Shown here piece by piece: positions 16,121 through 23,744 of a stretch of DNA of 64,000 bases (its first letter is position 1; every line of letters starts with the position of its first letter). The stretch comes from UBA668 sp963720695 (GTDB lineage Bacteria; Actinomycetota; Acidimicrobiia; Acidimicrobiales; Ilumatobacteraceae). The notes under the pieces are model-generated. The model worked only from the letters and a program-made list of their open reading frames with translations. It was not told where the DNA came from and did no database searches. The stretch lies in NCBI GenBank assembly GCA_963720695.1, contig CAVRGG010000003.1, positions 306,134-370,133 on the forward strand, written 5' to 3'. The translations under genes were made by a program, and so were the position numbers.

Positions 16121-17005
16121 ATGGAATGGGTAGAGACCACCGGCAAGACCGTGGAAGAAGCCAAGGAGAAGGCGCTCGATCAGTTGGGTGTCCACGATGA
16201 GGACGCCGAATTCGACATCCTCGAGGAGCCCAAGGCAGGGCTGTTCGGCAGGGTCCGCGGCGAGGCACGGGTGCGAGCCCGGGTCCGTCCGGCGCAGGTT
16301 CGTCAGAAGGTCGATCGTCGAGATCGCAAGAGCCGTGACAAGTCGACCAAGGCGGACAAGGCGGCGACCACCGACGCGGCCGCATCGTCGGGCGACGGCG
16401 CCGGCGCGGCCGCACCCAAGCCCAAGAAGGCGGCGGCGCCTCGTGCACCGCGCGAACGCAAGCCCGCAGCCGAGCGCAAGCCCGCAGCGACGGGGGAGTC
16501 GCAGTCGAACAACAACCAGAAGAGCAGCAGGGAGCAGGCCGTGGATGCACGTCAGGTGGGTGAGGAAGCCAGTCGCTTCATGAGTGGGCTGATCGACGCG
16601 TTCGGGTTGAGTGGCACCGTCGAACTGGTCGAGGACGGCGACGACCTCGAGGTTCGTGTGCATGGCCAGGAACTTGGTCTGCTCGTCGGCCCGCGCGGTA
16701 CCACGCTGCAGGCCGTGCAGGACCTGGCCCGGGTGGCAGCCCAGCGTCGCCTCGGTGACCACGACACCCGTCTGCGGATCGACGTCGGTGGCTATCGCGA
16801 GCGCCGTCGCATCGCACTCGGTCAGTTCGCGGCGCAGATGGCCGAGGAAGTCAAGTCCTCCGGGGTGGCCCGCGTGCTGGAGCCGATGTCGTCGGCCGAC
16901 CGCAAGGTCATCCACGACTCGCTGTCCGAGATGGACGGCATCGCGACCCGCTCCGAGGGTGACGACCCGTACCGCCGGGTGATCATCGCTCCGGCGAATG
17001 CCTGA
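16121..17005 (+). CDS. jag: Jag/KhpB RNA-binding protein
   Basis: 294 residues. An N-terminal Jag_N domain ('MEWVETTGKTVEEAKEKALDQLG ... KAGLFGRVRGEARVRARV') is followed by a long Ala/Lys/Pro-rich linker (~65-140). A KH domain carries the GxxG-type loop in 'GLLVGPRGTTLQAVQDLARVA', and an R3H domain ends 'SADRKVIHDSLSEMDGIATRSEGDDPYRRVII' with R-x3-H. KhpB binds RNA and influences cell elongation in firmicutes. Its stop overlaps the rsmG start by 8 nt. Confidence 0.93.
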   Translation: MEWVETTGKTVEEAKEKALDQLGVHDEDAEFDILEEPKAGLFGRVRGEARVRARVRPAQVRQKVDRRDRKSRDKSTKADKAATTDAAASSGDGAGAAAPKPKKAAAPRAPRERKPAAERKPAATGESQSNNNQKSSREQAVDARQVGEEASRFMSGLIDAFGLSGTVELVEDGDDLEVRVHGQELGLLVGPRGTTLQAVQDLARVAAQRRLGDHDTRLRIDVGGYRERRRIALGQFAAQMAEEVKSSGVARVLEPMSSADRKVIHDSLSEMDGIATRSEGDDPYRRVIIAPANA

Positions 17006-17531
17006 CGACGAACTCGTCGCCGCGCTCCGCGTCATTCAGGCGCGTGGCGCGATCGGCATGCCCATCGCCGATGCGGTGGCCCACGCAGATCGGTTCGTGG
17101 CGCAGCTGCCCGCTGGCCCTGCGAGCGTGGTCGATCTCGGGTCTGGTGGGGGACTTCCGGGACTGGTCATCGCCGTGCGGCGCCCGGACCTGCGGGTGAC
17201 CCTGGTCGAGCGACGCCACACGCGAGCCGACCTGCTGCGCCGAGCCGTGCAGTCGCTGCAGTTGGGCGACCGCGTGTCGGTCGTGGCCGACGACGTCGCG
17301 ACCGTCGCGGGAATCGCCCCACGGTCGTTCGACATCGTCACGGCCCGCAGCTTCGCCGCTCCCCCGGTGACGGCTCGGTGGGCCGGCGAGCTCCTTCGTG
17401 ACGGTGGCCTGCTCCTCGTCAGCGAGCCACCGGTGGACGACCCCGAGCGGTGGCCGGCAGCACTGCTGGAGGAATGCGGTTTGGCCGAGTTCCATCGTGA
17501 GCAGGGATTCCGCGTCTTCACCCGGTGCTGA
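16998..17531 (+). CDS. rsmG: 16S rRNA (guanine-N7) methyltransferase RsmG
   Basis: 177 residues. The SAM-binding motif 'VVDLGSGGGLPGLVIAVRRP' is followed by 'VTLVERRHTRADLLRRAV' and 'DIVTARSFAAP', all diagnostic of RsmG/GidB, which methylates G527 (E. coli numbering) of 16S rRNA. The protein is slightly short at its N-terminus compared with the ~200-residue average. It is the last gene before the parS region. Confidence 0.93.
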   Translation: MPDDELVAALRVIQARGAIGMPIADAVAHADRFVAQLPAGPASVVDLGSGGGLPGLVIAVRRPDLRVTLVERRHTRADLLRRAVQSLQLGDRVSVVADDVATVAGIAPRSFDIVTARSFAAPPVTARWAGELLRDGGLLLVSEPPVDDPERWPAALLEECGLAEFHREQGFRVFTRC

Positions 17532-17547
17532 TGTTCCACGTGGAACA
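17532..17547. other. parS site 1
   Basis: Perfect 16-bp palindrome TGTTCCACGTGGAACA, the form used in mycobacteria. It begins at the rsmG stop and is the ParB loading site for origin segregation. Confidence 0.92.
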
Positions 17548-17651
17548 TCGCGGGCCCGGTCGACATGAGCCGACCTCTCGGTGTCGTCCAGGCTTCGTCC
17601 GCGGAGCGCCACGCGTTCCGTCGACACTGACGAGTGGTGAGACAGTGACGA

Positions 17652-17667
17652 TGTTCCACGTGGAACA
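17652..17667. other. parS site 2
   Basis: A second identical 16-bp palindrome, exactly 120 bp from the first and 119 bp before the parA start codon. Confidence 0.92.
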
Positions 17668-17785
17668 ATCGGCGGTCGTGCACGCGCATCCACGCGCGAC
17701 GTCGAACCGTCCGCTACCCTGCAGTTCCGTCCGTTCCGTCGAGCATCTGTCCCGACGGACATGAGCGAGCAGGAGATGTTCCTCG

Positions 17786-18592
17786 ATGACCTCACCCGCC
17801 GCCGGAAGCCGACCGCTTCCCCGAGTGATCGCCGTCGCCAATCAAAAGGGCGGCGTCGGCAAGACCACCACCACCATCAACGTCGGGGCGTGCCTGGCGG
17901 AGTTGGGCTATCGCACCCTGATCATCGACCTCGATCCGCAGGGCAACGCCTCCACGGGTCTCGGCATCGACAATCGCGGTCTCGAGACGTCGATGTACCA
18001 CGTGATCATGCACGAGGTTCCCCTGGAGAACTGCATCGAACCGTCGGCGGTGAAGAACCTGTTCGTCGCGCCGGCGAGCCTCGATCTCGCCGGTGCCGAG
18101 ATCGAACTGGTCCCGGCCTTCAGTCGCGAGAATCGACTGCGTCGGGCCATCGAGGCCGTCCTCGAGGACTACGACTACGTGCTGATCGACTGTCCCCCGT
18201 CGCTCGGGCTGCTGACGGTCAACGGACTCAATGCCGCGGCCGAGGTGCTCGTCCCGATCCAGTGCGAGTACTACGCACTCGAAGGTCTGGGCCAACTGCT
18301 CCGCAACGTCGATCTCGTCAAGCGGAACCTGAACCCGCGCCTGGAGGTCAGCACGATCGTCTGCGTCATGTACGACGCCCGCACCAAGCTGTCCGACCAG
18401 GTCGTCAAAGAGGTGCGCGAGCACTTCGGCGACAAGGTGTGCCGGTCCGTGGTGCCCCGCACCGTGCGACTGTCCGAGGCCCCGTCGTACGGGCAGCCGA
18501 TCATCACGTACGATCCCAGCTCGCGTGGCGCCACGGCGTACCGCGGCGTCGCGAAGGAGGTCAGCGGTGGCCCGTCTCAGCGGACTCGGTAA
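17786..18592 (+). CDS. parA: chromosome-partitioning ATPase ParA
   Basis: 268 residues. The deviant Walker A 'NQKGGVGKTTTTINVGACLA' with signature Lys, 'IIDLDPQGNASTGLG', and 'YDYVLIDCPPSLGLLTVNGL' define the ParA/Soj family. It drives origin segregation with ParB. An upstream ATG at 17761 opens a different frame ('MSEQEMFLDDLTRRR') that runs on as a shadow; the ATG at 17786 with AGGAG 10 nt before it is used. Adjacent to two parS sites and overlapping parB. Confidence 0.97.
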   Translation: MTSPAAGSRPLPRVIAVANQKGGVGKTTTTINVGACLAELGYRTLIIDLDPQGNASTGLGIDNRGLETSMYHVIMHEVPLENCIEPSAVKNLFVAPASLDLAGAEIELVPAFSRENRLRRAIEAVLEDYDYVLIDCPPSLGLLTVNGLNAAAEVLVPIQCEYYALEGLGQLLRNVDLVKRNLNPRLEVSTIVCVMYDARTKLSDQVVKEVREHFGDKVCRSVVPRTVRLSEAPSYGQPIITYDPSSRGATAYRGVAKEVSGGPSQRTR

Positions 18593-19493
18593 AGGCTTGG
18601 GGGCACTGATCCCCGCCGACGCCACGGCGGTCGTGACCGGCGACCAGCCGCGACTCGAAGAACTTCCGGTGGCCAGCATCGTCCCCAACCCCCATCAGCC
18701 GCGGGTGCACTTCGACGAGGAGACCCTTGCCGAGCTCGCATCGTCGATCCGTGAGATCGGCGTGTTGCAGCCGGTCCTGGTTCGGGCGACAGGGGAGCAG
18801 ACGTATGAACTGATCGCCGGCGAACGCCGCTGGCGGGCCGCACGGCGCGCTGGCCTCGCCGTGATCCCCGCCATCGTGCGGGTCACCGACGACCTCGGCT
18901 CGGTCGAGCGTGCATTGGTGGAGAACCTTCACCGCCAGGATCTCACTCCACTGGAGGAGGCCGCCGCCTATCAACAACTGATCGAAGACTTCTCGCTCAC
19001 GCACGAGCAGGTGGCCACACGCGTCGGCAAGAGCCGGTCGGCGGTGAGCAACACGCTGCGCCTGATGTCGCTTCCCGCGGCGATCCAGCATCTCCTGGCC
19101 GATGGCCGATTGTCCGCGGGTCATGCGAAGGCCCTGCTCGGCACCCCCGATCGAGCGTTCCAGGAGCAATTGGCGCGGCGAGCGGCGGCGGAGAACTGGT
19201 CCGTGCGCATGCTCGAGGAAGCCGTACGCGACCGGGGCGCGGTGGCCGACGAGTCCACGGAGGCACCTGCCACGCCCAAGAAGGTTGCCGATGGGGCAGG
19301 GCTCACCGGTGCCACTCGGCTTCGTCCGCCCGGTTTGTTGGAGCTCGAGGAGCTGCTGGCCGACTACTTGTCCACACGGGTCAGTGTGAGCATGGGATCG
19401 GGCCGTGGGAAGGTGGTCATCGAGTTCGCAGATCTTGAAGACTTGGAGCGGATCTATCACCAAATGACCACAGCGGGTGGTATTCAACCCTAG
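18567..19493 (+). CDS. parB: chromosome-partitioning protein ParB
   Basis: 308 residues from the GTG at 18567, with GAAGGAGG upstream. The N-terminal CTPase/ParB core has 'IVPNPHQPRVHFDEETLAELASSI', 'LIAGERRWRAARRAGL' (the GERRxRA motif) and 'LVENLHRQDLTPLEEA'. The helix-turn-helix is 'LTHEQVATRVGKSRSAVSNTLRLM'. The C-terminal dimerisation domain ends 'GRGKVVIEFADLEDLERIYHQM'. It binds parS and slides as a CTP clamp. It overlaps parA by 26 bp. Confidence 0.97.
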   Translation: MARLSGLGKGLGALIPADATAVVTGDQPRLEELPVASIVPNPHQPRVHFDEETLAELASSIREIGVLQPVLVRATGEQTYELIAGERRWRAARRAGLAVIPAIVRVTDDLGSVERALVENLHRQDLTPLEEAAAYQQLIEDFSLTHEQVATRVGKSRSAVSNTLRLMSLPAAIQHLLADGRLSAGHAKALLGTPDRAFQEQLARRAAAENWSVRMLEEAVRDRGAVADESTEAPATPKKVADGAGLTGATRLRPPGLLELEELLADYLSTRVSVSMGSGRGKVVIEFADLEDLERIYHQMTTAGGIQP

Positions 19494-19576
19494 GGTGACC
19501 ACGGAGGGTCGAGGATCCTTTACAAACCTTCGATTGAGGGTTACACACAGCGGGGGACAACGCTGTGGATAAACAC
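19494..19576. other. convergent gap with a perfect DnaA box
   Basis: 83 bp between the parB and cwlM stops. TGTGGATAA at 19564-19572 is the complement of the canonical TTATCCACA; TTACACACA at 19541-19549 is a weaker match. No terminator-like hairpin with a T-run is evident. Confidence 0.5.
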
Positions 19577-20554
19577 TCAGGTCGCGCGTAAGATCCAGAC
19601 TTCGAAGGCCCTCAGGACGGCTGCGGCGAGGTGCGGAGCAGCGTCGGTGGCCATCCGCACGGGCCCGATGGTGAACAACACCGCCGGCATCCGGGTCTCG
19701 CGCAGCACGGGGAGACGCATGCCCGCGACGGTGGGCTCGAGGCCCTCGATGTCGCGCATCTCGTGGGCCACGGCCTCGGCCAGGGCCCGGCCACCCACCG
19801 ACTCGAAGGTCGGCACCTTGTAGTAGTGCGCCACGGCGATGGGTTCTGCGCTGCTCTCGAACCCGACGTACGCGTGCGCTCCGAAGTGGTTGGCGGCGAT
19901 CGCCTGGGCCACGGCGTCGGGCTCGTCGAGCGGCATCACGGTTGCGCCACGGAGCCTGAGCTCGCGGGCCAGGGTGCGGGCGATGCTGCTCAGACCACCG
20001 AACTGCCCGATCACGATGCGGCAGTTGGCGAGGGACCCGTAGCCGGCGAGCATCAGTTCCCGCTCTCGAACGGCGGTCACACCGGGGCCGTTGCCCGTCT
20101 GGCCGCTGACGACGATGATCGCTCGCACCGTGTCGGGACCGCAGACCCCGTCGGCGTTGACGCCGCAGTTCGACTGGAAATCGGCGAGCGCACGCGAGGT
20201 GCGGGGGCCGAGAATGCCGTCGACGCGACCACTGTCGAAGCCCAGGCGCGCCAAGCGGGACTGGAGTTCGGCCACGTCGTCCCCGCGCAGGTTCGGCGAG
20301 GTCAAGAACAGCAGTCGGTCGCCGAACTTCCACGTGGCCTCCACCAGCGCGGTCCACGTGTGTTCGTCGCAGATGCCGTCGACGCGGATGCCGCGTGCGG
20401 CCTGGAACGCGCGGACGGCTGCCTCGGTGGACGCGCAGAACTCACCCGCCTCGGTCCCCGCGGCGGGTGGATACCCGGCGGCTCCGAGGCGTCGTTGCAG
20501 GTCGCGTATGGCCTCGCCGCGCTGACCGGGAGTCAGCGGGAAGTAGGCAGAAAT
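19577..20554 (-). CDS. cwlM: CwlM-like protein: two peptidoglycan-binding modules plus degenerate amidase
   Basis: Two peptidoglycan-binding repeats ('GEAIRDLQRRLGAAGYPP...AAVRAFQAARGIRVDGICDEHTWTAL' and 'DVAELQSRLARLGFDSGRVDGILGPRTSRALADFQSNCGVNADGVCG') precede an amidase_3-like fold. Where active amidases have the zinc His in 'DPGHGG', this protein has 'VIGQFGG', so catalysis is unlikely. Mycobacterial CwlM, similarly placed by trx genes, regulates MurA instead. There is no ATG/GTG/TTG ahead of the first repeat; ATT at 20554 (AGGAG 9 nt upstream) or CTG at 20536 would be needed. The ATG-like start at 20344 loses module one. Confidence 0.65.
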   Translation of the reverse strand: MSAYFPLTPGQRGEAIRDLQRRLGAAGYPPAAGTEAGEFCASTEAAVRAFQAARGIRVDGICDEHTWTALVEATWKFGDRLLFLTSPNLRGDDVAELQSRLARLGFDSGRVDGILGPRTSRALADFQSNCGVNADGVCGPDTVRAIIVVSGQTGNGPGVTAVRERELMLAGYGSLANCRIVIGQFGGLSSIARTLARELRLRGATVMPLDEPDAVAQAIAANHFGAHAYVGFESSAEPIAVAHYYKVPTFESVGGRALAEAVAHEMRDIEGLEPTVAGMRLPVLRETRMPAVLFTIGPVRMATDAAPHLAAAVLRAFEVWILRAT

Positions 20555-20868
20555 TCGTCGAGCTCCTGGAGGAGTTGACCCTTGCCCTTCGCGCCGACGA
20601 GGCGCTTGCGGACCTCGCCCTGGTGGAAGACCAGCAGCGTCGGGATGCTCATCACGTTGAACCGCATGGCGATGTCGGGGTTCTCGTCGACGTTGAGCTT
20701 CGCCACGGTGAGACCCGGCTGTTCGGTGGCGATCTCACCCAGGATCGGCGCAATCATCTTGCAGGGTCCGCACCATTCGGCCCAGAAGTCGACGATGATC
20801 GGCTTGTCGCTGGCGGCGACGGTCTCATCGAAGGTGGACGTGGTGAGGGTGACGATGCCATCGGCCAT
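20533..20868 (-). CDS. trxA: thioredoxin
   Basis: 111 residues from the ATG at 20868, preceded by AAAGGA. The active site 'FWAEWCGPCKMIAPIL' places Cys33 and Cys36 as in classical thioredoxins, with 'VDENPDIAMRFNVMSIPTLLVFHQGE' carrying the cis-Pro. It reduces cytoplasmic disulfides using electrons from TrxB, encoded directly upstream. Its end overlaps the apparent start of the CwlM-like gene. Confidence 0.96.
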   Translation of the reverse strand: MADGIVTLTTSTFDETVAASDKPIIVDFWAEWCGPCKMIAPILGEIATEQPGLTVAKLNVDENPDIAMRFNVMSIPTLLVFHQGEVRKRLVGAKGKGQLLQELDEFLPTSR

Positions 20869-20979
20869 GATGGTGGTCCTTTCGCTGGGGAAGGTGATGT
20901 TACCGCCGACCAACCCACGGAACAGGAAGCCCATTCCGGAGGGTGTGGGCAGTGTGGATGACCTGGCCTTGCGCGGTGG

Positions 20980-21924
20980 TCAGTGCAGGTTCGACTCGAG
21001 CCACCGCTCGCAGTCGATGGCCGCCATGCAACCGGAACCGGCGGCGGTGATCGCCTGACGGTAGGTGTGGTCCTGGACGTCTCCGCAGGCGAAGACGCCG
21101 TCGATGTTGGTGTACGAGGAGCCCGGCCGAGTGACGAGGTAACCGTTGTCCTCCATGTCGAGCACACCCTTGAACAGGTCGGTGTTGGGACGGTGCCCGA
21201 TGGCGACGAACAGCCCGGTGACGGGGAGGGTCTCCACTGCCCCGGTGACCACGTTGCGAACCACGGCGCCCTCGAGCTTGTCCGTGCCCACGAGGTCGTC
21301 GACCACCGTGTTCCAGCGCAGCTCGATCTTGGGGTTCTCCGCAGCGCGTTCCTGCATGATCTTGGAGGCGCGCAGTTCGTCGCGGCGAACCAGCATGATC
21401 ACCCGGGATGCGAACTTGGTGAGGAACGTGGCTTCCTCGACGGCCGAGTCGCCGCCACCGACCACCGCGATCTCGTGGCCACGGAAGAAGAAGCCGTCGC
21501 ACGTGGCGCAGGTGGACAGCCCGTGCCCCAGCAGGCGGGTCTCGGCATCGAGCCCCAGCATGAGGCTCTGCGCGCCGGTGCTGACGATGATCGAGTCGGC
21601 GGTGTGGAGATCGTCGCGGACCCACACCTTGAACGGGCGCTCGCTGAAGTCGATGGCCGTCGCCTTGGCGGTGAGGAACTGGGCGCCGAAGCGGGCTGCC
21701 TGCTCGCGGCAGCGCATCATCAGCTCGGGGCCCATGATGCCCTCGGGGAAACCGGGGAAGTTCTCGACCTCGGTGGTGAGCATCAGTTGGCCACCGGGCT
21801 GGTCGCTCGTGCTGCTCGGCTCACCCTCGATGACCAGGGGAGAGAGGTTGGCGCGGGCGGTGTAGATGGCGGCTGTCAGCCCGGCCGGACCGGACCCGAT
21901 GATGATGACCTGCTGGTGGCTCAC
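20980..21924 (-). CDS. trxB: thioredoxin-disulfide reductase
   Basis: 314 residues. FAD-binding 'IIIGSGPAGLTAAIYTARA', redox pair Cys139/Cys142 in 'STCATCDGFFF', NADPH-binding 'IAVVGGGDSAVEEATFLT' and the C-terminal FAD motif 'VFACGDVQDHTYRQAITAAGSGCMAA' are all present. It transfers NADPH electrons to thioredoxin. The ATG overlaps the stop of the upstream membrane protein (ATGA), tying redox genes to the envelope cluster, as in the mycobacterial sigM-trxB-trxC region. Confidence 0.97.
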   Translation of the reverse strand: MSHQQVIIIGSGPAGLTAAIYTARANLSPLVIEGEPSSTSDQPGGQLMLTTEVENFPGFPEGIMGPELMMRCREQAARFGAQFLTAKATAIDFSERPFKVWVRDDLHTADSIIVSTGAQSLMLGLDAETRLLGHGLSTCATCDGFFFRGHEIAVVGGGDSAVEEATFLTKFASRVIMLVRRDELRASKIMQERAAENPKIELRWNTVVDDLVGTDKLEGAVVRNVVTGAVETLPVTGLFVAIGHRPNTDLFKGVLDMEDNGYLVTRPGSSYTNIDGVFACGDVQDHTYRQAITAAGSGCMAAIDCERWLESNLH

Positions 21925-22247
21925 GCGGCTTCACCCTTGTGCCGAGCACGGAGGGCGACGACGCCGAGGACGAGCAGCACGGCACCGAGGATGAAGTACG
22001 ACAGGTACACCGCCTGGTCGTGGTCGACGAAGGTGGCGAGGGTCTCGCGGAGGATCCCGAGGACGAGGATGATGAGGAGGGGGGTCGCGACCATCACTGC
22101 CAGGAGGACGACGACACCGAAGACCACCCCACGCGATGCCTTGACCGCGTTGTCGGTGGCGGTGGTGCGGACCTTGGCCACCACTCGCTCGACGGTGTCC
22201 GCGAGATCGGGGGCCCAGTTGGGATCGGTGATCGGATTACCCGGCAT
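21921..22247 (-). CDS. small two-helix membrane protein
   Basis: 108 residues from the ATG at 22247. After a soluble N-terminus ('NWAPDLADTVERVVAKVRTTATDNAVKAS') two transmembrane helices follow: 'GVVFGVVVLLAVMVATPLLIILVLGIL' and 'YLSYFILGAVLLVLGVVALRA'. The amphipathic N-terminal part and hairpin resemble phage-holin-like or DUF-type actinobacterial proteins, but I cannot name the family. It is coupled to trxB by a 4-bp overlap and lies 23 bp behind yhhN. Confidence 0.55.
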   Translation of the reverse strand: MPGNPITDPNWAPDLADTVERVVAKVRTTATDNAVKASRGVVFGVVVLLAVMVATPLLIILVLGILRETLATFVDHDQAVYLSYFILGAVLLVLGVVALRARHKGEAA

Positions 22248-22270
22248 GACGAGGGAGCCTATCCCGCTGG

Positions 22271-22894
22271 TCACCAGAGACTGAGTGCCAGCGACGCGAT
22301 GGCGCCGTGGTAGGTCACCATGATGACCACCGACATCCATCGGCGGTCGCGCACGAACTGACCCCACCCGAGCACGGTGTCGGAGATCACGAACAGCGTC
22401 GTCCCGGCGATGACCCACGCCTGACCGGTGGCCCAGCCGCAGACCGCCATCGACGAGATCACGACGAGGTAGGCGGTGACCGGGATGCGCAGCGCGGGAT
22501 CGTTCGACGACGCCCCCTTGACGATGGTGCGGCCGGCGGTGGCGACGAGGACGGCGACCAACGCCAGCGCGATCGCGGCGAGCGCGGGCTCGGACATCCC
22601 GTACTGCGCGAAGAGCACGATGAACACCAGATGGCCGAGCAGGAACGCCGCCAGGCCGAGGACGAACTTGTCGACGATCGACATCAGGGCCACGTCACCG
22701 GCGAGACACAGCGTCAGCGCGACCACGGCGACGGCGACCTGCCCGCCCGGTGCGCCGCTGGCGAGCGCGAGGCCGATCACGAGCACAGTGGTGAGTGGCT
22801 TCGACCAGCGCTCCACCGCGTCGTTGGACGCGAGACGGGACCACCAGTTGGCGAGCGCGGCGACCGCCGTCGCGGTCAGGAGCAGGACCTGCAC
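22271..22894 (-). CDS. YhhN family (lysoplasmalogenase-like) membrane protein
   Basis: 207 residues with about eight hydrophobic helices. The motifs 'SKPLTTVLVIGLALASG', 'LTLCLAGDVALM' (G-D near a helix end), 'LGAAFLLGHLVFIVLF'-like 'LAAFLLGHLVFIVLFAQYG' and 'GTTLFVISDTVLGWGQF' with its SD pair are those of YhhN/TMEM86, where eukaryotic members hydrolyse lysoplasmalogen. The bacterial role is unclear. It starts 4 bp behind the anti-sigma factor stop, so it is probably co-transcribed. Confidence 0.8.
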   Translation of the reverse strand: MQVLLLTATAVAALANWWSRLASNDAVERWSKPLTTVLVIGLALASGAPGGQVAVAVVALTLCLAGDVALMSIVDKFVLGLAAFLLGHLVFIVLFAQYGMSEPALAAIALALVAVLVATAGRTIVKGASSNDPALRIPVTAYLVVISSMAVCGWATGQAWVIAGTTLFVISDTVLGWGQFVRDRRWMSVVIMVTYHGAIASLALSLW

Positions 22895-22898
22895 GAGG

Positions 22899-23702
22899 TC
22901 AGGGCTCGACGGAGATCAGCACGTTGCACTGATGGTCGAGCGCCTGGGTCACGCCGGTGACCGTATCGCGCACGGCGACCGCGGGCGTGTCCATCCAGAC
23001 GATCTCGCCGAGCACGACCTGGTGTTCGGTGAGCGGACACTCGAGGCTGAACATCGGCGTCGCCGCAGCGGCGGTCGTGTCGGCGGCGACTCCACCGTCG
23101 GACGCGATGCTGTCCGGCGCGGATGCAGCGACAGTGCCGGCTGGCAACGCCTCGGGTGTGGGCATCGCCCGCAACTGCGATGGATCGGTGAACTGCGGCA
23201 CGGCGACGGCCGGCGCGTTGATGGCACCGATGGTGACCACCGGTCGTCCCGAGGAGTCCTGGGACGCCGTCTTCTGGGCATCGCCGGCAGCAACGGTGAA
23301 CTGGTCGTCGCCTGCGGTGCTCGACGACTGGCTGTCGTCGGAGCCCTTGAACGAGTTGACGGCAGCGACGCCGACGACGCCCATCAGCATCACGGCGGCG
23401 GCAACACCGATCACCTTCGACCACCGCTGCCGGCGGGCGAACGGAACGACGTTGGACGGCGCTGCAGGGACGGTCGCCGGGCGATCGAACTCGGCGAGCG
23501 CAGCGGCGATCGCGGTGTCGCGCTGGGCGACCGGCGCGGCCGGTACCTGACCGAGCGTGTCCCTGACCTGCCGGAACGAGGCGACCAACGCCAGGAGTTC
23601 GGGCGACGCCTCCACCATGGCGCGCTCGTGCGCTGTGGCCTCACCATCGAGGTAGGCCGAAGCCAACTCGTGGTCCTGGAGCGCTGCGTCGTGGTCGTTC
23701 AT
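22899..23702 (-). CDS. anti-sigma factor-like membrane protein
   Basis: 267 residues. The N-terminal ~75 form the anti-sigma domain: 'HELASAYLDGEATAHERAMVEASPELLALVASFRQVRDTLG', resembling zinc-type anti-sigma domains but without the HxxxCxxC cysteines. One transmembrane helix follows ('VIGVAAAVMLMGVVGVAAV', ~98-116), then an Ala/Ser/Thr-rich extracytoplasmic region with two Cys ('LECPLTEHQVVLG', 'DHQCNVLIS'). By position it should sequester the ECF sigma factor encoded just upstream. Its start is the last of four iterated ATGs. Confidence 0.75.
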   Translation of the reverse strand: MNDHDAALQDHELASAYLDGEATAHERAMVEASPELLALVASFRQVRDTLGQVPAAPVAQRDTAIAAALAEFDRPATVPAAPSNVVPFARRQRWSKVIGVAAAVMLMGVVGVAAVNSFKGSDDSQSSSTAGDDQFTVAAGDAQKTASQDSSGRPVVTIGAINAPAVAVPQFTDPSQLRAMPTPEALPAGTVAASAPDSIASDGGVAADTTAAAATPMFSLECPLTEHQVVLGEIVWMDTPAVAVRDTVTGVTQALDHQCNVLISVEP

Positions 23703-23744
23703 GCGTGGTCGTTCATGCGGGGTCGTTCATGCGTGGTCGTTCAT
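23691..23744 (-). repeat. tandem 14-bp repeat making three overlapping mini-ORFs
   Basis: On the minus strand the unit ATGAACGACCACGC begins at 23744, 23730 (one substitution, CCC for CAC), 23716 and 23702. The first three copies read ATG-AAC-GAC-CAC/CCC-GCA-TGA, i.e. Met-Asn-Asp-His/Pro-Ala-stop, and each TGA overlaps the next ATG. The sigma-factor stop overlaps the first ATG, and the fourth ATG is the anti-sigma start. The fourth unit diverges after 'ATGAACGACCACG'. Confidence 0.9.

Noticed and set aside
20320..20340. CCACGTGG near 20325 as a third parS
   Set aside because: Only the central 8 bp match the 16-bp palindrome; the outer bases differ.
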